Source: Flavobacteriales bacterium
GTDB lineage: Bacteria > Bacteroidota > Bacteroidia > Flavobacteriales_E > Vicingaceae
Assembly (NCBI GenBank): GCA_026196775.1
Contig: JAPHUD010000002.1
Location: 1 to 64,000, forward strand
Reading direction: 5' to 3'
Length of the DNA: 64,000 nucleotides
The translations under genes and the position numbers were made by a program. The notes under the pieces were generated by a model. That model had not been told where the DNA came from, ran no database searches, and was given only the letters and a program-made list of their open reading frames with translations. Position 1 is the stretch's first letter; each line of letters opens with the position of its first letter. Positions 8,851-17,327 of the stretch are shown one piece after another.

Positions 8851-9066
8851 ATGGAAAACCTTGAATTGCTTACCAATCCTGTTATCATTACATTAATTGT
8901 TATTGTTGCCATTTGGGATGCCATTTGGAAATTAATAGGCTTATGGAAATCCGCCAGAAACAACGATTTAGTGTGGTTTGTTTGTATCGCCATTTTTAAT
9001 ACTGTTGGTATTTTACCTATTATTTACATTCTTAGTAAGAAAAAAGAAGAAGCTGCTAATGAATAA
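8851..9066 (+). CDS. Small two-helix membrane protein (DUF5652-like)
   Basis: A 71-aa protein with two membrane segments (about residues 9-31 and 41-60) joined by WKSARNNDLVWF, ending in a KKKEEAANE tail. This layout (WDAIWKLIGLWKSARN...FNTVGILPIIYIL) fits the DUF5652 or PLD-nuclease-N-like small membrane proteins. Its stop codon overlaps the ATG of the barrel gene (ATGAATAA at 9059-9066), so the two are translationally coupled. The function is unknown. Confidence 0.75.
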   Translation: MENLELLTNPVIITLIVIVAIWDAIWKLIGLWKSARNNDLVWFVCIAIFNTVGILPIIYILSKKKEEAANE

Positions 9067-9916
9067 ATTTTTACTGATAACCGCACTTTTATGCTATGCA
9101 AGTATTAACAATGCTACTGCTCAGGTAATAAACGACCCTATTGGAGCACGTTCTACAGCTATGGGCGGAATTACTACCACGCTTTCCGATTTGTGGTCAA
9201 CCAACAACAACCAAGCAGGATTAGGTTTTGTTGAGGATTTAAGTGCAGGATTGTATTACGAAAACAGATTTTTATTAAAAGAAACCAGTTACAAAGCAGG
9301 AGCATTTGTTTTGCCCACCAAAACAGGAGCTTTTGGAGTAAGTGTAGCTTCTTTTGGCTTTACCGAGTTTATGGAAACCCGAGCAGGTTTATCGTACGGA
9401 TTAAAATTTAGTGAAAAATTTGCCGTTGGTGTGCAAATGAATTATTTACGAACCAGTCTAACCCAAGAGTTTGGAAGTAAAAACAGTGTCACTGGAGCTG
9501 TGGGACTTATTGGAAAATTAAGTAACGAGATTACATTAGGAGCTCACATTTATAATCCTACCAGAAGCAAATTGGCTGAATACGACAACGAACGCATTCC
9601 CACAGTAATGAAATTAGGCTTAGATTATCGTTTTTCTGATAAATTAATTTTTGCCTTAGAAACAGAAAAAGACATTGATTTTGATCCTGTTGTGAAATTT
9701 GGAATTGAATACCGTATAATAGATATTCTATATATAAGAGGTGGTATTTCTAACAACCCAACTTCTAGTGCTTTTGGTTTTGGTTTAATTATGAAAAACT
9801 TTATTCTGGAAGCTTCTTCCTCTTTCCACCAAACATTGGGTATGACTCCCGGAATTTCGCTAATATACAAAAAATCTGACTCGAAATCTTCTAACAAAGT
9901 AAAAACAGATTTTTAA
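9059..9916 (+). CDS. PorV/PorQ-like outer-membrane beta-barrel protein
   Basis: A 285-aa outer-membrane protein from the ATG at 9059 (MNKFLLITALLCYASINNATA-Q signal peptide). A longer reading from 8978 would only repeat the preceding membrane protein in another frame. The mature N-terminus, PIGARSTAMGGITTTLSDLW, is the signature of the PorV/PorQ/UPF0164 barrel group. The rest is short amphipathic strands (for example FGVSVASFGFTEFMETRAGL). The ending KSNKVKTDF-like polar tail is odd for a barrel, since most end in an aromatic residue, and here it is F. It abuts the next gene with no gap (TAA then ATG), pointing to a shared transcript and perhaps a complex. Confidence 0.8.
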   Translation: MNKFLLITALLCYASINNATAQVINDPIGARSTAMGGITTTLSDLWSTNNNQAGLGFVEDLSAGLYYENRFLLKETSYKAGAFVLPTKTGAFGVSVASFGFTEFMETRAGLSYGLKFSEKFAVGVQMNYLRTSLTQEFGSKNSVTGAVGLIGKLSNEITLGAHIYNPTRSKLAEYDNERIPTVMKLGLDYRFSDKLIFALETEKDIDFDPVVKFGIEYRIIDILYIRGGISNNPTSSAFGFGLIMKNFILEASSSFHQTLGMTPGISLIYKKSDSKSSNKVKTDF

Positions 9917-12046
9917 ATGTTGAAGAACCTAAAAAACATACCATTCTTTTTGTTTTTTCTTATTTTTTGCTTGAACCAAACGCTGGCACAAAATCGTGAG
10001 GATGAAAAAAATCAAATTATAGAAACCAGAGTAGAATATTTGTCAGAAACAGATGAAAATCCTGATGCCGATTATACTACTATTTTTGATCAACTTTCAT
10101 TTTATTACGACAAACCGCTCAACCTCAATAGAGCTGACTTTGATGAGTTAAGTTCTCTTAATTTACTTAATGATATTCAAATTAATAACCTGCTTGTCCA
10201 CATAGAAAAAAATGGCAAATTAATGACTTTAGAGGAGTTACAAACTATTGAAGGTTTTGATGTGGAAAGCATTAAATTAATTTTACCCTTTGTAAAAGTT
10301 AGTGCCGATATCAATACTGCTCAACTTACTTTTAAAGAACTTCTGAAAAACGGTACCAACCAATATTTTGTGAGAATAGAAAAAGTGTTGGAAGAAAAAA
10401 AAGGTTATAGTCCAACTACCGATTCAGCTTTAACAGCAAGTCCTAACTCACGTTACTTAGGTTCTAATGAGCGGATTTTTACTCGTTATCGTTATAAATA
10501 TGGCAACCACGTTAGTATTGGTTTTACTGCTGAAAAAGATCCAGGAGAGGAATTTTTTACAGGAACACAAAAAAATGGTTTTGATTTTTATTCAGCGCAC
10601 TTATTTTTAAGAGATAGAGGAAAATTTAAACAAATCGCTTTGGGAGATTACCAAGCTCAATTTGGACAAGGATTAACCTTTTGGTCAGGAAGAGCTTTTG
10701 GCAAAGGTGCTGACATTTTAATGATAAAGAGAAGTGCTACTGGACTGAGACCTTACGCCTCTGTTGATGAAACCTTGTTTTTAAGAGGTGGCGGACTAAC
10801 TTACGAACTCGGAAAGTTTGAAATAACAGGTTTTTATTCCTATAAGAAAGTAGATGGAAATGTAATTATTCAAGATACTTCGGGGTTAGCACAAGAAGAA
10901 ATTGAAGCCCTCAATCAAGAAGGCTTATCTATTTCCTCATTACAACAAACAGGATTTCACCGAACTCCCAACGAATTAGAAGATAAAGATGCTATCACTC
11001 AACAACAAATGGGTGGACATGTTGCCTATAAAACGAGAAGCTTAAATATTGGAGCGACAGGTATTTTTAGCAAAATAGATGCTAAATTTGAAAGAAGCTT
11101 ACAACCTTACAGTCAGTTTAGAAACCAAGAAAGCGAACAAGCAAAAGTGGGCTTAGATTACAATTGGATATACAGAAATTTCAACTTCTTTGGAGAAGTA
11201 AGTCAAAGCATAGATGCCGGAAAAGCTATTACATCAGGAGCTATTGTAATGCTTGACCCGAAACTTTCTTTAGCTGTTTTATACAGAGATTTTGATAGAG
11301 ATTTTCAGCCCATATCAAGTGCTGCTATTGGAGAGAACTCTGTAAATGAAAACGAAAAAGGATTATACACTGGTATTATCGCCAAAATGGGGAAAAACTT
11401 TTCGCTAACAGCCTATTACGATCAGTTTAGTTTTGGATGGCTACGTTTCGGAATTGATGCTCCTTCTAAAGGACATCAATACATTACGCAACTGAATTAC
11501 CGACCATCACGAAAAATGGAAATGTATATAAGAATAAGACAACGTTTAAGAGACAAAAGTACCCAAGTAGATGTAGATGATATAGATTATTTGGTAGATG
11601 AGACACAAACCAATTATCGTTTCAATTATTCTTATCAAATTACTGAATCTATTAAACTCAAAGGAAGGGTAGAGTTAATTAATTACGATTTACAAGAATC
11701 TCCTTTTGAAACTGGTTATTTGGTTTATCAGGATATCATTTACAAAGCTAAAAGTAGCCCGCTTTCATTCTCATTCCGATACGGACTTTTTGATACGGAT
11801 TCTTATAACAGTAGAATTTATGCTTATGAAAACGATGTGTTATACTCTTTTTCTATTCCGGCATATTATAATAGAGGTGTTAGAACGTATCTTACTACAA
11901 GGTATCAATTTAGAAAAGGGATAGATTTGTGGTTGCGTTATGCTCTTACTTATTTCGAAAATGTTGATACCATTGGTAGCGGACTAGAAGAAATTCAAGG
12001 AAATCATCGTTCGGACGTGAAAATTCAATTGAGATTTACTTTTTAA
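9917..12046 (+). CDS. Outer-membrane barrel protein with N-terminal ComEA-like helix-hairpin-helix domain
   Basis: A 709-aa secreted protein with a signal peptide (about 1-25, ends in TLAQ) and a double helix-hairpin-helix region (about 69-130). The latter has NLNRADFDELSSL followed by IEKNGKLMTLEELQTIEGFD, the order seen in ComEA (NxNxAxxxEL, then YREKNGxF). The first hairpin lacks the usual GIG and the second keeps only GFD, so DNA binding is not assured. Residues about 150-709 are rich in amphipathic strands and end in KIQLRFTF, a good outer-membrane C-terminus. Co-transcribed with the PorV/PorQ-like gene. This family is known to me in Bacteroidetes only as helix-hairpin-helix protein, without an assigned role. 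Confidence 0.82.
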   Translation: MLKNLKNIPFFLFFLIFCLNQTLAQNREDEKNQIIETRVEYLSETDENPDADYTTIFDQLSFYYDKPLNLNRADFDELSSLNLLNDIQINNLLVHIEKNGKLMTLEELQTIEGFDVESIKLILPFVKVSADINTAQLTFKELLKNGTNQYFVRIEKVLEEKKGYSPTTDSALTASPNSRYLGSNERIFTRYRYKYGNHVSIGFTAEKDPGEEFFTGTQKNGFDFYSAHLFLRDRGKFKQIALGDYQAQFGQGLTFWSGRAFGKGADILMIKRSATGLRPYASVDETLFLRGGGLTYELGKFEITGFYSYKKVDGNVIIQDTSGLAQEEIEALNQEGLSISSLQQTGFHRTPNELEDKDAITQQQMGGHVAYKTRSLNIGATGIFSKIDAKFERSLQPYSQFRNQESEQAKVGLDYNWIYRNFNFFGEVSQSIDAGKAITSGAIVMLDPKLSLAVLYRDFDRDFQPISSAAIGENSVNENEKGLYTGIIAKMGKNFSLTAYYDQFSFGWLRFGIDAPSKGHQYITQLNYRPSRKMEMYIRIRQRLRDKSTQVDVDDIDYLVDETQTNYRFNYSYQITESIKLKGRVELINYDLQESPFETGYLVYQDIIYKAKSSPLSFSFRYGLFDTDSYNSRIYAYENDVLYSFSIPAYYNRGVRTYLTTRYQFRKGIDLWLRYALTYFENVDTIGSGLEEIQGNHRSDVKIQLRFTF

Positions 12047-12110
12047 TAGCTGCTACCACATTAGTTTTATACGTATTGATTTTCTAATTTTACTTTTTTA
12101 ATCCCATTTT

Positions 12111-13016
12111 ATGAAAATTTTAATAACTGGCAGCAACGGACTTTTAGGACAAAAACTAGTGGCTTTATTGGCTAATAAAGAAGGCATTATGCTATTAGCA
12201 ACTTCAAAAGGAGCAAACAGAATAAGCAATACAAACGGTTATCAATACCAAAGTTTAGATATTACAAATGAAAATGAAGTAGCTGCTATTTTCAATACTT
12301 TTAAACCCGATACCGTAATTAATACCGCTGCCATGACGAATGTGGACAGCTGCGAATCACTACAAAAAGAATGTTGGGAATTGAATGTAACTGCTGTGGA
12401 ATATCTAATAAAATATGCCGAACAACATCAAGCACATTTAATTCATTTATCAACCGATTTTGTTTTTGATGGAGAAAATGGTCCTTACAAAGAAACCGAC
12501 CAAGCTAATCCGCTAAGTTATTACGGAAAATCTAAGCTGGCAGCTGAAAAATTAGTAAAACAAGCCAACACTAAATGGAGCATAGTCCGTACTATAATTG
12601 TTTATGGAGTAGCAGAAAACATGAGTCGCTCTAACATTGTACTTTGGGCAAAACAAGCCTTAGAAAAAGGCGACCCACTTACTATTGTAGATGATCAATT
12701 TCGTTCGCCAACATTAGCAGAAGATTTAGCAATGGGTTGTTGGCTCATTACAGAAAAACAAGCTACAGGAGTTTTTCATCTTTCAGGCAAAGATGTAATG
12801 AGCATCATTGAATTAGTGTATCGTGTAGCAGATTTCTATGGCTACGACAAAAGTAATGTACAACCCATAAAATCAAGTTCTTTAAATCAGGCTGCTAAAA
12901 GGCCACCAAAAACAGGCTTTGTTTTAAATAAAGCTATTAATGAATTAGGTTATAATCCTTGCTCTTTTGAAGAAGGATTGGCAATAATTGATGAGCAATT
13001 AAAAAAGATTGGTTAA
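12111..13016 (+). CDS. SDR-family sugar reductase (dTDP-4-dehydrorhamnose reductase-like)
   Basis: Extended short-chain dehydrogenase of the RmlD/RfbD group (301 aa). The nucleotide-binding motif is ITGSNGLLGQKL (residues 4-15). The active-site region STDFVFDGENGPY is typical of RmlD and MAT2-beta proteins, and YYGKSKLAAE contains the catalytic Tyr-x3-Lys. It could make dTDP-rhamnose or be a regulatory homologue. No rmlABC genes are adjacent, so the exact reaction is open. It lies 64 bases after the barrel gene and 27 bases before pabB. Confidence 0.8.
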   Translation: MKILITGSNGLLGQKLVALLANKEGIMLLATSKGANRISNTNGYQYQSLDITNENEVAAIFNTFKPDTVINTAAMTNVDSCESLQKECWELNVTAVEYLIKYAEQHQAHLIHLSTDFVFDGENGPYKETDQANPLSYYGKSKLAAEKLVKQANTKWSIVRTIIVYGVAENMSRSNIVLWAKQALEKGDPLTIVDDQFRSPTLAEDLAMGCWLITEKQATGVFHLSGKDVMSIIELVYRVADFYGYDKSNVQPIKSSSLNQAAKRPPKTGFVLNKAINELGYNPCSFEEGLAIIDEQLKKIG

Positions 13017-13043
13017 ATAAAATAGTAACCCCATAAACCCACA

Positions 13044-14282
13044 ATGAATAATTCTATTTTTAATCAACTTTCTTTTTCTTACCAAAATTCATTTCCGCAA
13101 AAGGTATTGCACTATTTTAGCGATGTAAAAAATGTTGTTTTTCTTAACAGCAACCAATCTTCAACTAAAAGTTTTATTGCTATTTCCGATAACAACGAAT
13201 GTGACGAAAACAGTTGGCAATTTGGCTTTATCAGCTACGATTACAAAAATCAGATTGAAAAATTAAGCTCTAATCATCTTGATGGCATTCAATTTCCTGA
13301 GAAACATTTTTTTACTCCACAATTACTCTTTGTGTTAGACGGAGAAAATAGTCAACTACATTATAATAAGGAACATTATTCTAATAATGAAATCAATGAA
13401 ATACTCAACAACATTTCAACTTATAAATTAGCTGATGATGAAGCAAAACAACCCATTACCGTTAAATCCAGAATTACTAAAACAGACTATTTAGATAAAG
13501 TATCAGCACTAAAAAACCACATTCAGTTAGGCGATATTTATGAAATAAATTTTTGTCAGGAATTTTATGCAGAAGATGTAGCAATTAATCCTATTGACTA
13601 TTATTTCTTATTAAATAAAAAATCGCCTACGCCTTTCTCTTGTTTTGTAAAACAAGATGACAAGTATTTGCTTTGTGCTTCTCCCGAACGATTTATTCAA
13701 AAAACAGGAAATGACATCATTTCACAACCTATAAAAGGCACCATAAAAAGAGGTAAAGACCAACAAGAAGATGAACAGCTAAAAAAGGTCCTTTTTAATG
13801 ATCAAAAAGAACGTAGCGAAAATATAATGATAGTAGATTTGGTACGTAACGATTTATCTAAAATTGCGCAAAAAAATTCCGTAAAAGTAGATGAACTTTG
13901 TGGTATTTATACCTTTCCTCAAGTACACCAAATGATTTCTACTGTTAGAGCAATAGTAAAAGAAAACACCACTTTTGAAGAAATTATACAAGCACTTTTC
14001 CCTATGGGCTCCATGACAGGAGCTCCAAAAATTAGTGCCATGCAACTGATAGAAAAATATGAAGCCACCAGAAGAGGTATTTACTCTGGAACAGTAGGCT
14101 ACATTACTCCCGAAAAAAATGTTGATTTTAATGTGGTTATACGTAGCATCACTTACAATGATAGCCTAAAATATTTATCCTTTATGGTTGGTGGAGCAAT
14201 AACTGCTTTATCAATTCCTGAAAAAGAATACGAAGAATGTCTACTAAAAGCCAAAGCCATGATGGAAGTGTTGAAGGGGTAG
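13044..14282 (+). CDS. pabB: Aminodeoxychorismate synthase component I-like (anthranilate synthase I family)
   Basis: Chorismate-binding enzyme (412 aa). It converts chorismate plus ammonia to aminodeoxychorismate for folate synthesis in the PabB branch. The chorismate-binding domain covers about residues 150-410 with QPIKGTIKRGKDQQEDEQL, MIVDLVRNDLSKI, and FPMGSMTGAPKISAMQLIEK. The PIKGT motif, in place of PIAGT, has the Lys typical of PabB over TrpE. It has no glutamine amidotransferase domain. The ammonia subunit and PabC are not next to it. It ends 52 bases before the first lipoprotein gene, whose promoter begins inside its last codons. Confidence 0.87.
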   Translation: MNNSIFNQLSFSYQNSFPQKVLHYFSDVKNVVFLNSNQSSTKSFIAISDNNECDENSWQFGFISYDYKNQIEKLSSNHLDGIQFPEKHFFTPQLLFVLDGENSQLHYNKEHYSNNEINEILNNISTYKLADDEAKQPITVKSRITKTDYLDKVSALKNHIQLGDIYEINFCQEFYAEDVAINPIDYYFLLNKKSPTPFSCFVKQDDKYLLCASPERFIQKTGNDIISQPIKGTIKRGKDQQEDEQLKKVLFNDQKERSENIMIVDLVRNDLSKIAQKNSVKVDELCGIYTFPQVHQMISTVRAIVKENTTFEEIIQALFPMGSMTGAPKISAMQLIEKYEATRRGIYSGTVGYITPEKNVDFNVVIRSITYNDSLKYLSFMVGGAITALSIPEKEYEECLLKAKAMMEVLKG

Positions 14283-14300
14283 GTTTTATTTGTATATTTG
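14271..14300 (+). promoter_or_regulatory. Promoter for the lipoprotein gene at 14335
   Basis: TTG at 14271-14273, a 19-base spacer, then TATATTTG at 14293-14300: an excellent match to the Bacteroidetes TTG-N(17-23)-TAnnTTTG promoter. Transcription should start near 14306. The -33 box overlaps the end of pabB. Confidence 0.6.
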
Positions 14301-14334
14301 TTGAAACGATTCTAAACTAACCACTTGAAGGTAA

Positions 14335-15204
14335 ATGAAACCATCACTTTATATATTGATTTTATTTTTTATTATAGCTTGTGATATTAAGGATGTGAAT
14401 AATTCAGAAATAATTAAAAAAAATATTGTTGATACTGTTGTTTCAGCAAACCTATTAGAAAATTCTTTAATAATAAGTCCTGAAATCGAAAAATGTAATT
14501 GTAAAAATTTCAACTCAACTAAACATTTTAATCATTATTATACTGATGTTAGGTTTGATAACCAAGATTACGCTAAAAATAAAAAGGATTCCATTTATAG
14601 TTACTATTCAAGAGATAGTTTAAAGTTGTTAGTTAAATCGATTGCATTTCATTATTTTGATACAATACCTGATAAATATAGTATATTTAAGAACGTTGAA
14701 CATATAATTGTTGATAGTAGAAACAACATCTATGGTTTAGACATGTTTCCAAGATTAAAATCAATAGTTTTTTGGGGTTCAACAATCACAATAAACTCTT
14801 CTGAAAAATGGCTAAATAGAATAGAGTTTTTTCGTGCTGAAAAATCACGTATATACGGTTTTGAATCATTTATATCAACACCTAATCTTAAGGAAATTTA
14901 TTTAACTCATTCTAAATTTGATGTTTTTCCAGCAGATTTTAATAACTTAAAGTGTTTACGTAAAATTACTTTGGGAGCTTATCTTGGCAAACTTGATTTA
15001 TCATTAATTAATTTAATCTATAATCCTTGTATTGAAGAAGTTAATATTACCACTTGGAATGATTCAGTTAAAGGAATTCCTCAAGGTTTAGATACAAACA
15101 AACATTTTAAAATTATAATAAGTCACCCTCGTTTAACAAAAGAAGAAAAAGCCGCCATTGATTTTTATGTCCAGAATAGAAAAGAATTACAAAATGAATT
15201 TTAA
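14335..15204 (+). CDS. Hypothetical lipoprotein with leucine-rich-repeat-like C-terminus
   Basis: A 289-aa probable lipoprotein: ILILFFIIACDIKD has a lipobox-type Cys at about residue 16. After a polar linker with IEKCNCKNFNS, the second half has irregular 20-25 residue repeats (for example LKEIYLTHSKFDVFPADFNN, then LRKITLGAYLGKLDLSL) that read like leucine-rich repeats. The gene is more AT-rich than its neighbours pabB and ispH and has its own strong promoter, which could mean acquisition. I know no function for it. Confidence 0.65.
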   Translation: MKPSLYILILFFIIACDIKDVNNSEIIKKNIVDTVVSANLLENSLIISPEIEKCNCKNFNSTKHFNHYYTDVRFDNQDYAKNKKDSIYSYYSRDSLKLLVKSIAFHYFDTIPDKYSIFKNVEHIIVDSRNNIYGLDMFPRLKSIVFWGSTITINSSEKWLNRIEFFRAEKSRIYGFESFISTPNLKEIYLTHSKFDVFPADFNNLKCLRKITLGAYLGKLDLSLINLIYNPCIEEVNITTWNDSVKGIPQGLDTNKHFKIIISHPRLTKEEKAAIDFYVQNRKELQNEF

Positions 15205-15220
15205 TTAATAATTTCTTGTC

Positions 15221-15670
15221 GTGAATAAAATAATCGTAATTACAATTTTTGTGTTATTCTTTTTCTCCTGTAATAACGAAAAAGTTAATGTATTTATGGA
15301 AAATACTAGTTTTAATGATTCAGAAATTGATATACAAGTATTATTTAATGGCAAATTAGTAATAGAAAGTAATTTTAAAACTGACAGTATAACTCCAAAT
15401 TATAAGGTATTTAAAGTTACAAAACCTTGTTGTGAGAATTACTTTAACCTTACAATTATCTCGAAGAAAGCAGGGATTAGATATGAAAAAACCATCAATT
15501 CAGAAGAAGATAAGAATATTTATATTGAGTACCAGTATAAAGTCATTAATGATTCTTTAGGGTTGCTAAAAACCGAAGGATACAAAAGAATTGGAAACAG
15601 CTTTAATTACATTATAATTCCAAAAAAGTTTGAAGTATTCACCTCTCCTTATTCTGCAATAATTGAATAA
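15221..15670 (+). CDS. Hypothetical small lipoprotein (GTG start)
   Basis: A 149-aa protein that begins with GTG at 15221, because no ATG precedes the lipoprotein signal (IIVITIFVLFFFSCNNEK, Cys at about residue 17). The mature part is short beta strands (IQVLFNGKLVIESNFKTD), perhaps a small immunoglobulin-like or jelly-roll fold. It follows the LRR-like lipoprotein by 16 bases and is likely co-transcribed. No family recognised. Confidence 0.6.
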   Translation: MNKIIVITIFVLFFFSCNNEKVNVFMENTSFNDSEIDIQVLFNGKLVIESNFKTDSITPNYKVFKVTKPCCENYFNLTIISKKAGIRYEKTINSEEDKNIYIEYQYKVINDSLGLLKTEGYKRIGNSFNYIIIPKKFEVFTSPYSAIIE

Positions 15671-15682
15671 AATTTCAAGCAC

Positions 15683-15712
15683 AAAAAAAGCATACTAAGC
15701 CCACTTAGTACG
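15683..15712 (-). terminator. Rho-independent terminator of ispH
   Basis: On the minus strand, a stem GCGTACTAAG / CTTAGTATGC around GGG is followed by TTTTTTTGTG. It lies 18 bases past the ispH stop. Confidence 0.75.
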
Positions 15713-15729
15713 CCTTATAAAACTGTTTT

Positions 15730-16956
15730 CTACATATTACCCTGCACAGCCAGTACTTCTTCTTTCGTTTTTGTATCATTAAAATAAGAAAGTAACTTAT
15801 CCAACACGGCATCTACCAAGGTGTCGGGGCAAGAAGCTCCACTGGTCAGTATAATTCTTACGGGTTGTTTTTCGGGAATAAAATTATTGGTAGTTTCTAC
15901 TTGCTTTGCATTATAATTAAAATGATGTATGGTGTGTTGGTTTTCTATTTCATTAGCCGAACTAATAAAATAAGTAGGCAATTTTTCCTCGCACAACTCC
16001 ACTATGTGCGAAGTATTGGAGCTATTGTAACCTCCCACCACTATAGCAAAATCGGCTGGTTCTTCTAGCAATGCATAAGTTGCTTGTTGGTTATCGTTAG
16101 TAGCATAACAAAGGGTATCTCTGGTATCTGCAAAATGATTTTTAATAGCTGCTTCGCCATATTTTTGGAGCATCACTTGTTTAAAATAATCGGCAATAGC
16201 TTGTGTTTCTGTAGCTAACATAGTAGTTTGATTAACTACACCTATTTTTTCAAAATGTTTTTCTACATCAAAACCTTCAGAAAGTCTTCCTTTAAATTTT
16301 TCATAAAAATCGGTAGCAGGAATTTCTCCTAAAATTACCTTAGCAATAAATGCTGCATCATTCATATCCTTAATAATAATAGAAGGTGCATTTTGGTAGC
16401 TATGCGAAAAAGTAGCTCTCGTTTCTTCGTGCTTATGTTTTCCGTGTATAATAATAGTATGATTGGTCTTGCCTAATTTTTCAGATTGCTTCCAAACTTT
16501 CTCTACAAAAGGGCAAGTTGTATTGTATTTTTCGGTTTGTAATCCAATAGCATTAATTTTTGCTTCAATCTCTATGGTAGTTCCAAAAGCAGGAATAAGA
16601 ATAATATCATTACTATTAAGTGCTTCCCACTCTATCAATTGATTACCTTCTGTATCCATAATAAACTGAATGCCTTTTTCTTGTAAATCTTGATTCACTA
16701 TAGGATTATGAATCATTTGGCTTAACAAGAAAATTCGCTTTCCAGGATTTTCTTCTACAGCTCTATAGGCAATTTCAATGGCATTCTCTACCCCGTAACA
16801 AAAACCAAAATGACGAGCAATAAGAAATTGCACCGAACCAAAATCTAATAAGGTAGGAGAAAAATCTTTTTTTCGAGGGTCGGCATCTTTACGTAAATTT
16901 TTAATAGCAGAAATAAATGAGCTTTTATAATATATAGGAATGTCAAATTTTTTCAT
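15730..16956 (-). CDS. ispH: 4-hydroxy-3-methylbut-2-enyl diphosphate reductase
   Basis: Last step of the MEP isoprenoid pathway: an iron-sulfur enzyme that yields IPP and DMAPP. The three cluster cysteines are visible in HFGFCYGVENAIE, YNTTCPFVEKVW and LTSGASCPDTLVD. The ADTRDTLCYATNDNQQA and GGYNSSNTSHIVELC blocks are also typical. At 408 aa it is longer than the E. coli enzyme, as in other Bacteroidetes, owing to an N-terminal extension of about 40 residues and internal inserts. It is monocistronic, convergent with the lipoprotein genes and divergent from nrdJ. Confidence 0.95.
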   Translation of the reverse strand: MKKFDIPIYYKSSFISAIKNLRKDADPRKKDFSPTLLDFGSVQFLIARHFGFCYGVENAIEIAYRAVEENPGKRIFLLSQMIHNPIVNQDLQEKGIQFIMDTEGNQLIEWEALNSNDIILIPAFGTTIEIEAKINAIGLQTEKYNTTCPFVEKVWKQSEKLGKTNHTIIIHGKHKHEETRATFSHSYQNAPSIIIKDMNDAAFIAKVILGEIPATDFYEKFKGRLSEGFDVEKHFEKIGVVNQTTMLATETQAIADYFKQVMLQKYGEAAIKNHFADTRDTLCYATNDNQQATYALLEEPADFAIVVGGYNSSNTSHIVELCEEKLPTYFISSANEIENQHTIHHFNYNAKQVETTNNFIPEKQPVRIILTSGASCPDTLVDAVLDKLLSYFNDTKTKEEVLAVQGNM

Positions 16957-17327
16957 TGAAGAAATGGTTTATGCAATTTTAAAATAGCAAAATGTGATAT
17001 ATAAAAATCAAAATTAAGTTTTTCGGAATAGATAAAGTTTATTTTCTTTTACTAATTCCTCTTGCTACATCAGTATTCATCGTTAAACATCAATATTTTG
17101 TCTGTTAATTACTAAAATTCATATATAAAAAATTCCGCTATTAAGATGCAGTTGTTAATAAAAAATACAAAAACAAGTTAAAGTCCCCACAGATTAAAAC
17201 TTATCTTAGTGTTGATAAAAAAATGCTCCAAAAGATGCTAAAAAATGCCAATACTCTTTCTAAATTGCACAAGCGTTTTTTGATGAAAAGTGCATGAATT
17301 TAATAACCCTTAAAACCCCTTATCAGA
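16957..17327. other. Non-coding gap between ispH and nrdJ (371 bp)
   Basis: AT-rich divergent intergenic region with no open frame worth calling. I see no cobalamin riboswitch (no B12 box) and no clear NrdR box. At 17221-17250 there are three ATGC-containing words (AAATGCT, AGATGCT, AAATGCC) 10-12 bases apart, and a TGCAC/GTGCA pair at 17267-17294. These could be protein sites for nrdJ control, without further support. Confidence 0.4.

Noticed and set aside
16957-17327. Cobalamin riboswitch or NrdR boxes upstream of the B12-dependent nrdJ.
   Set aside because: No B12-box-like sequence, no conserved paired stems and no NrdR consensus pair that I can see.
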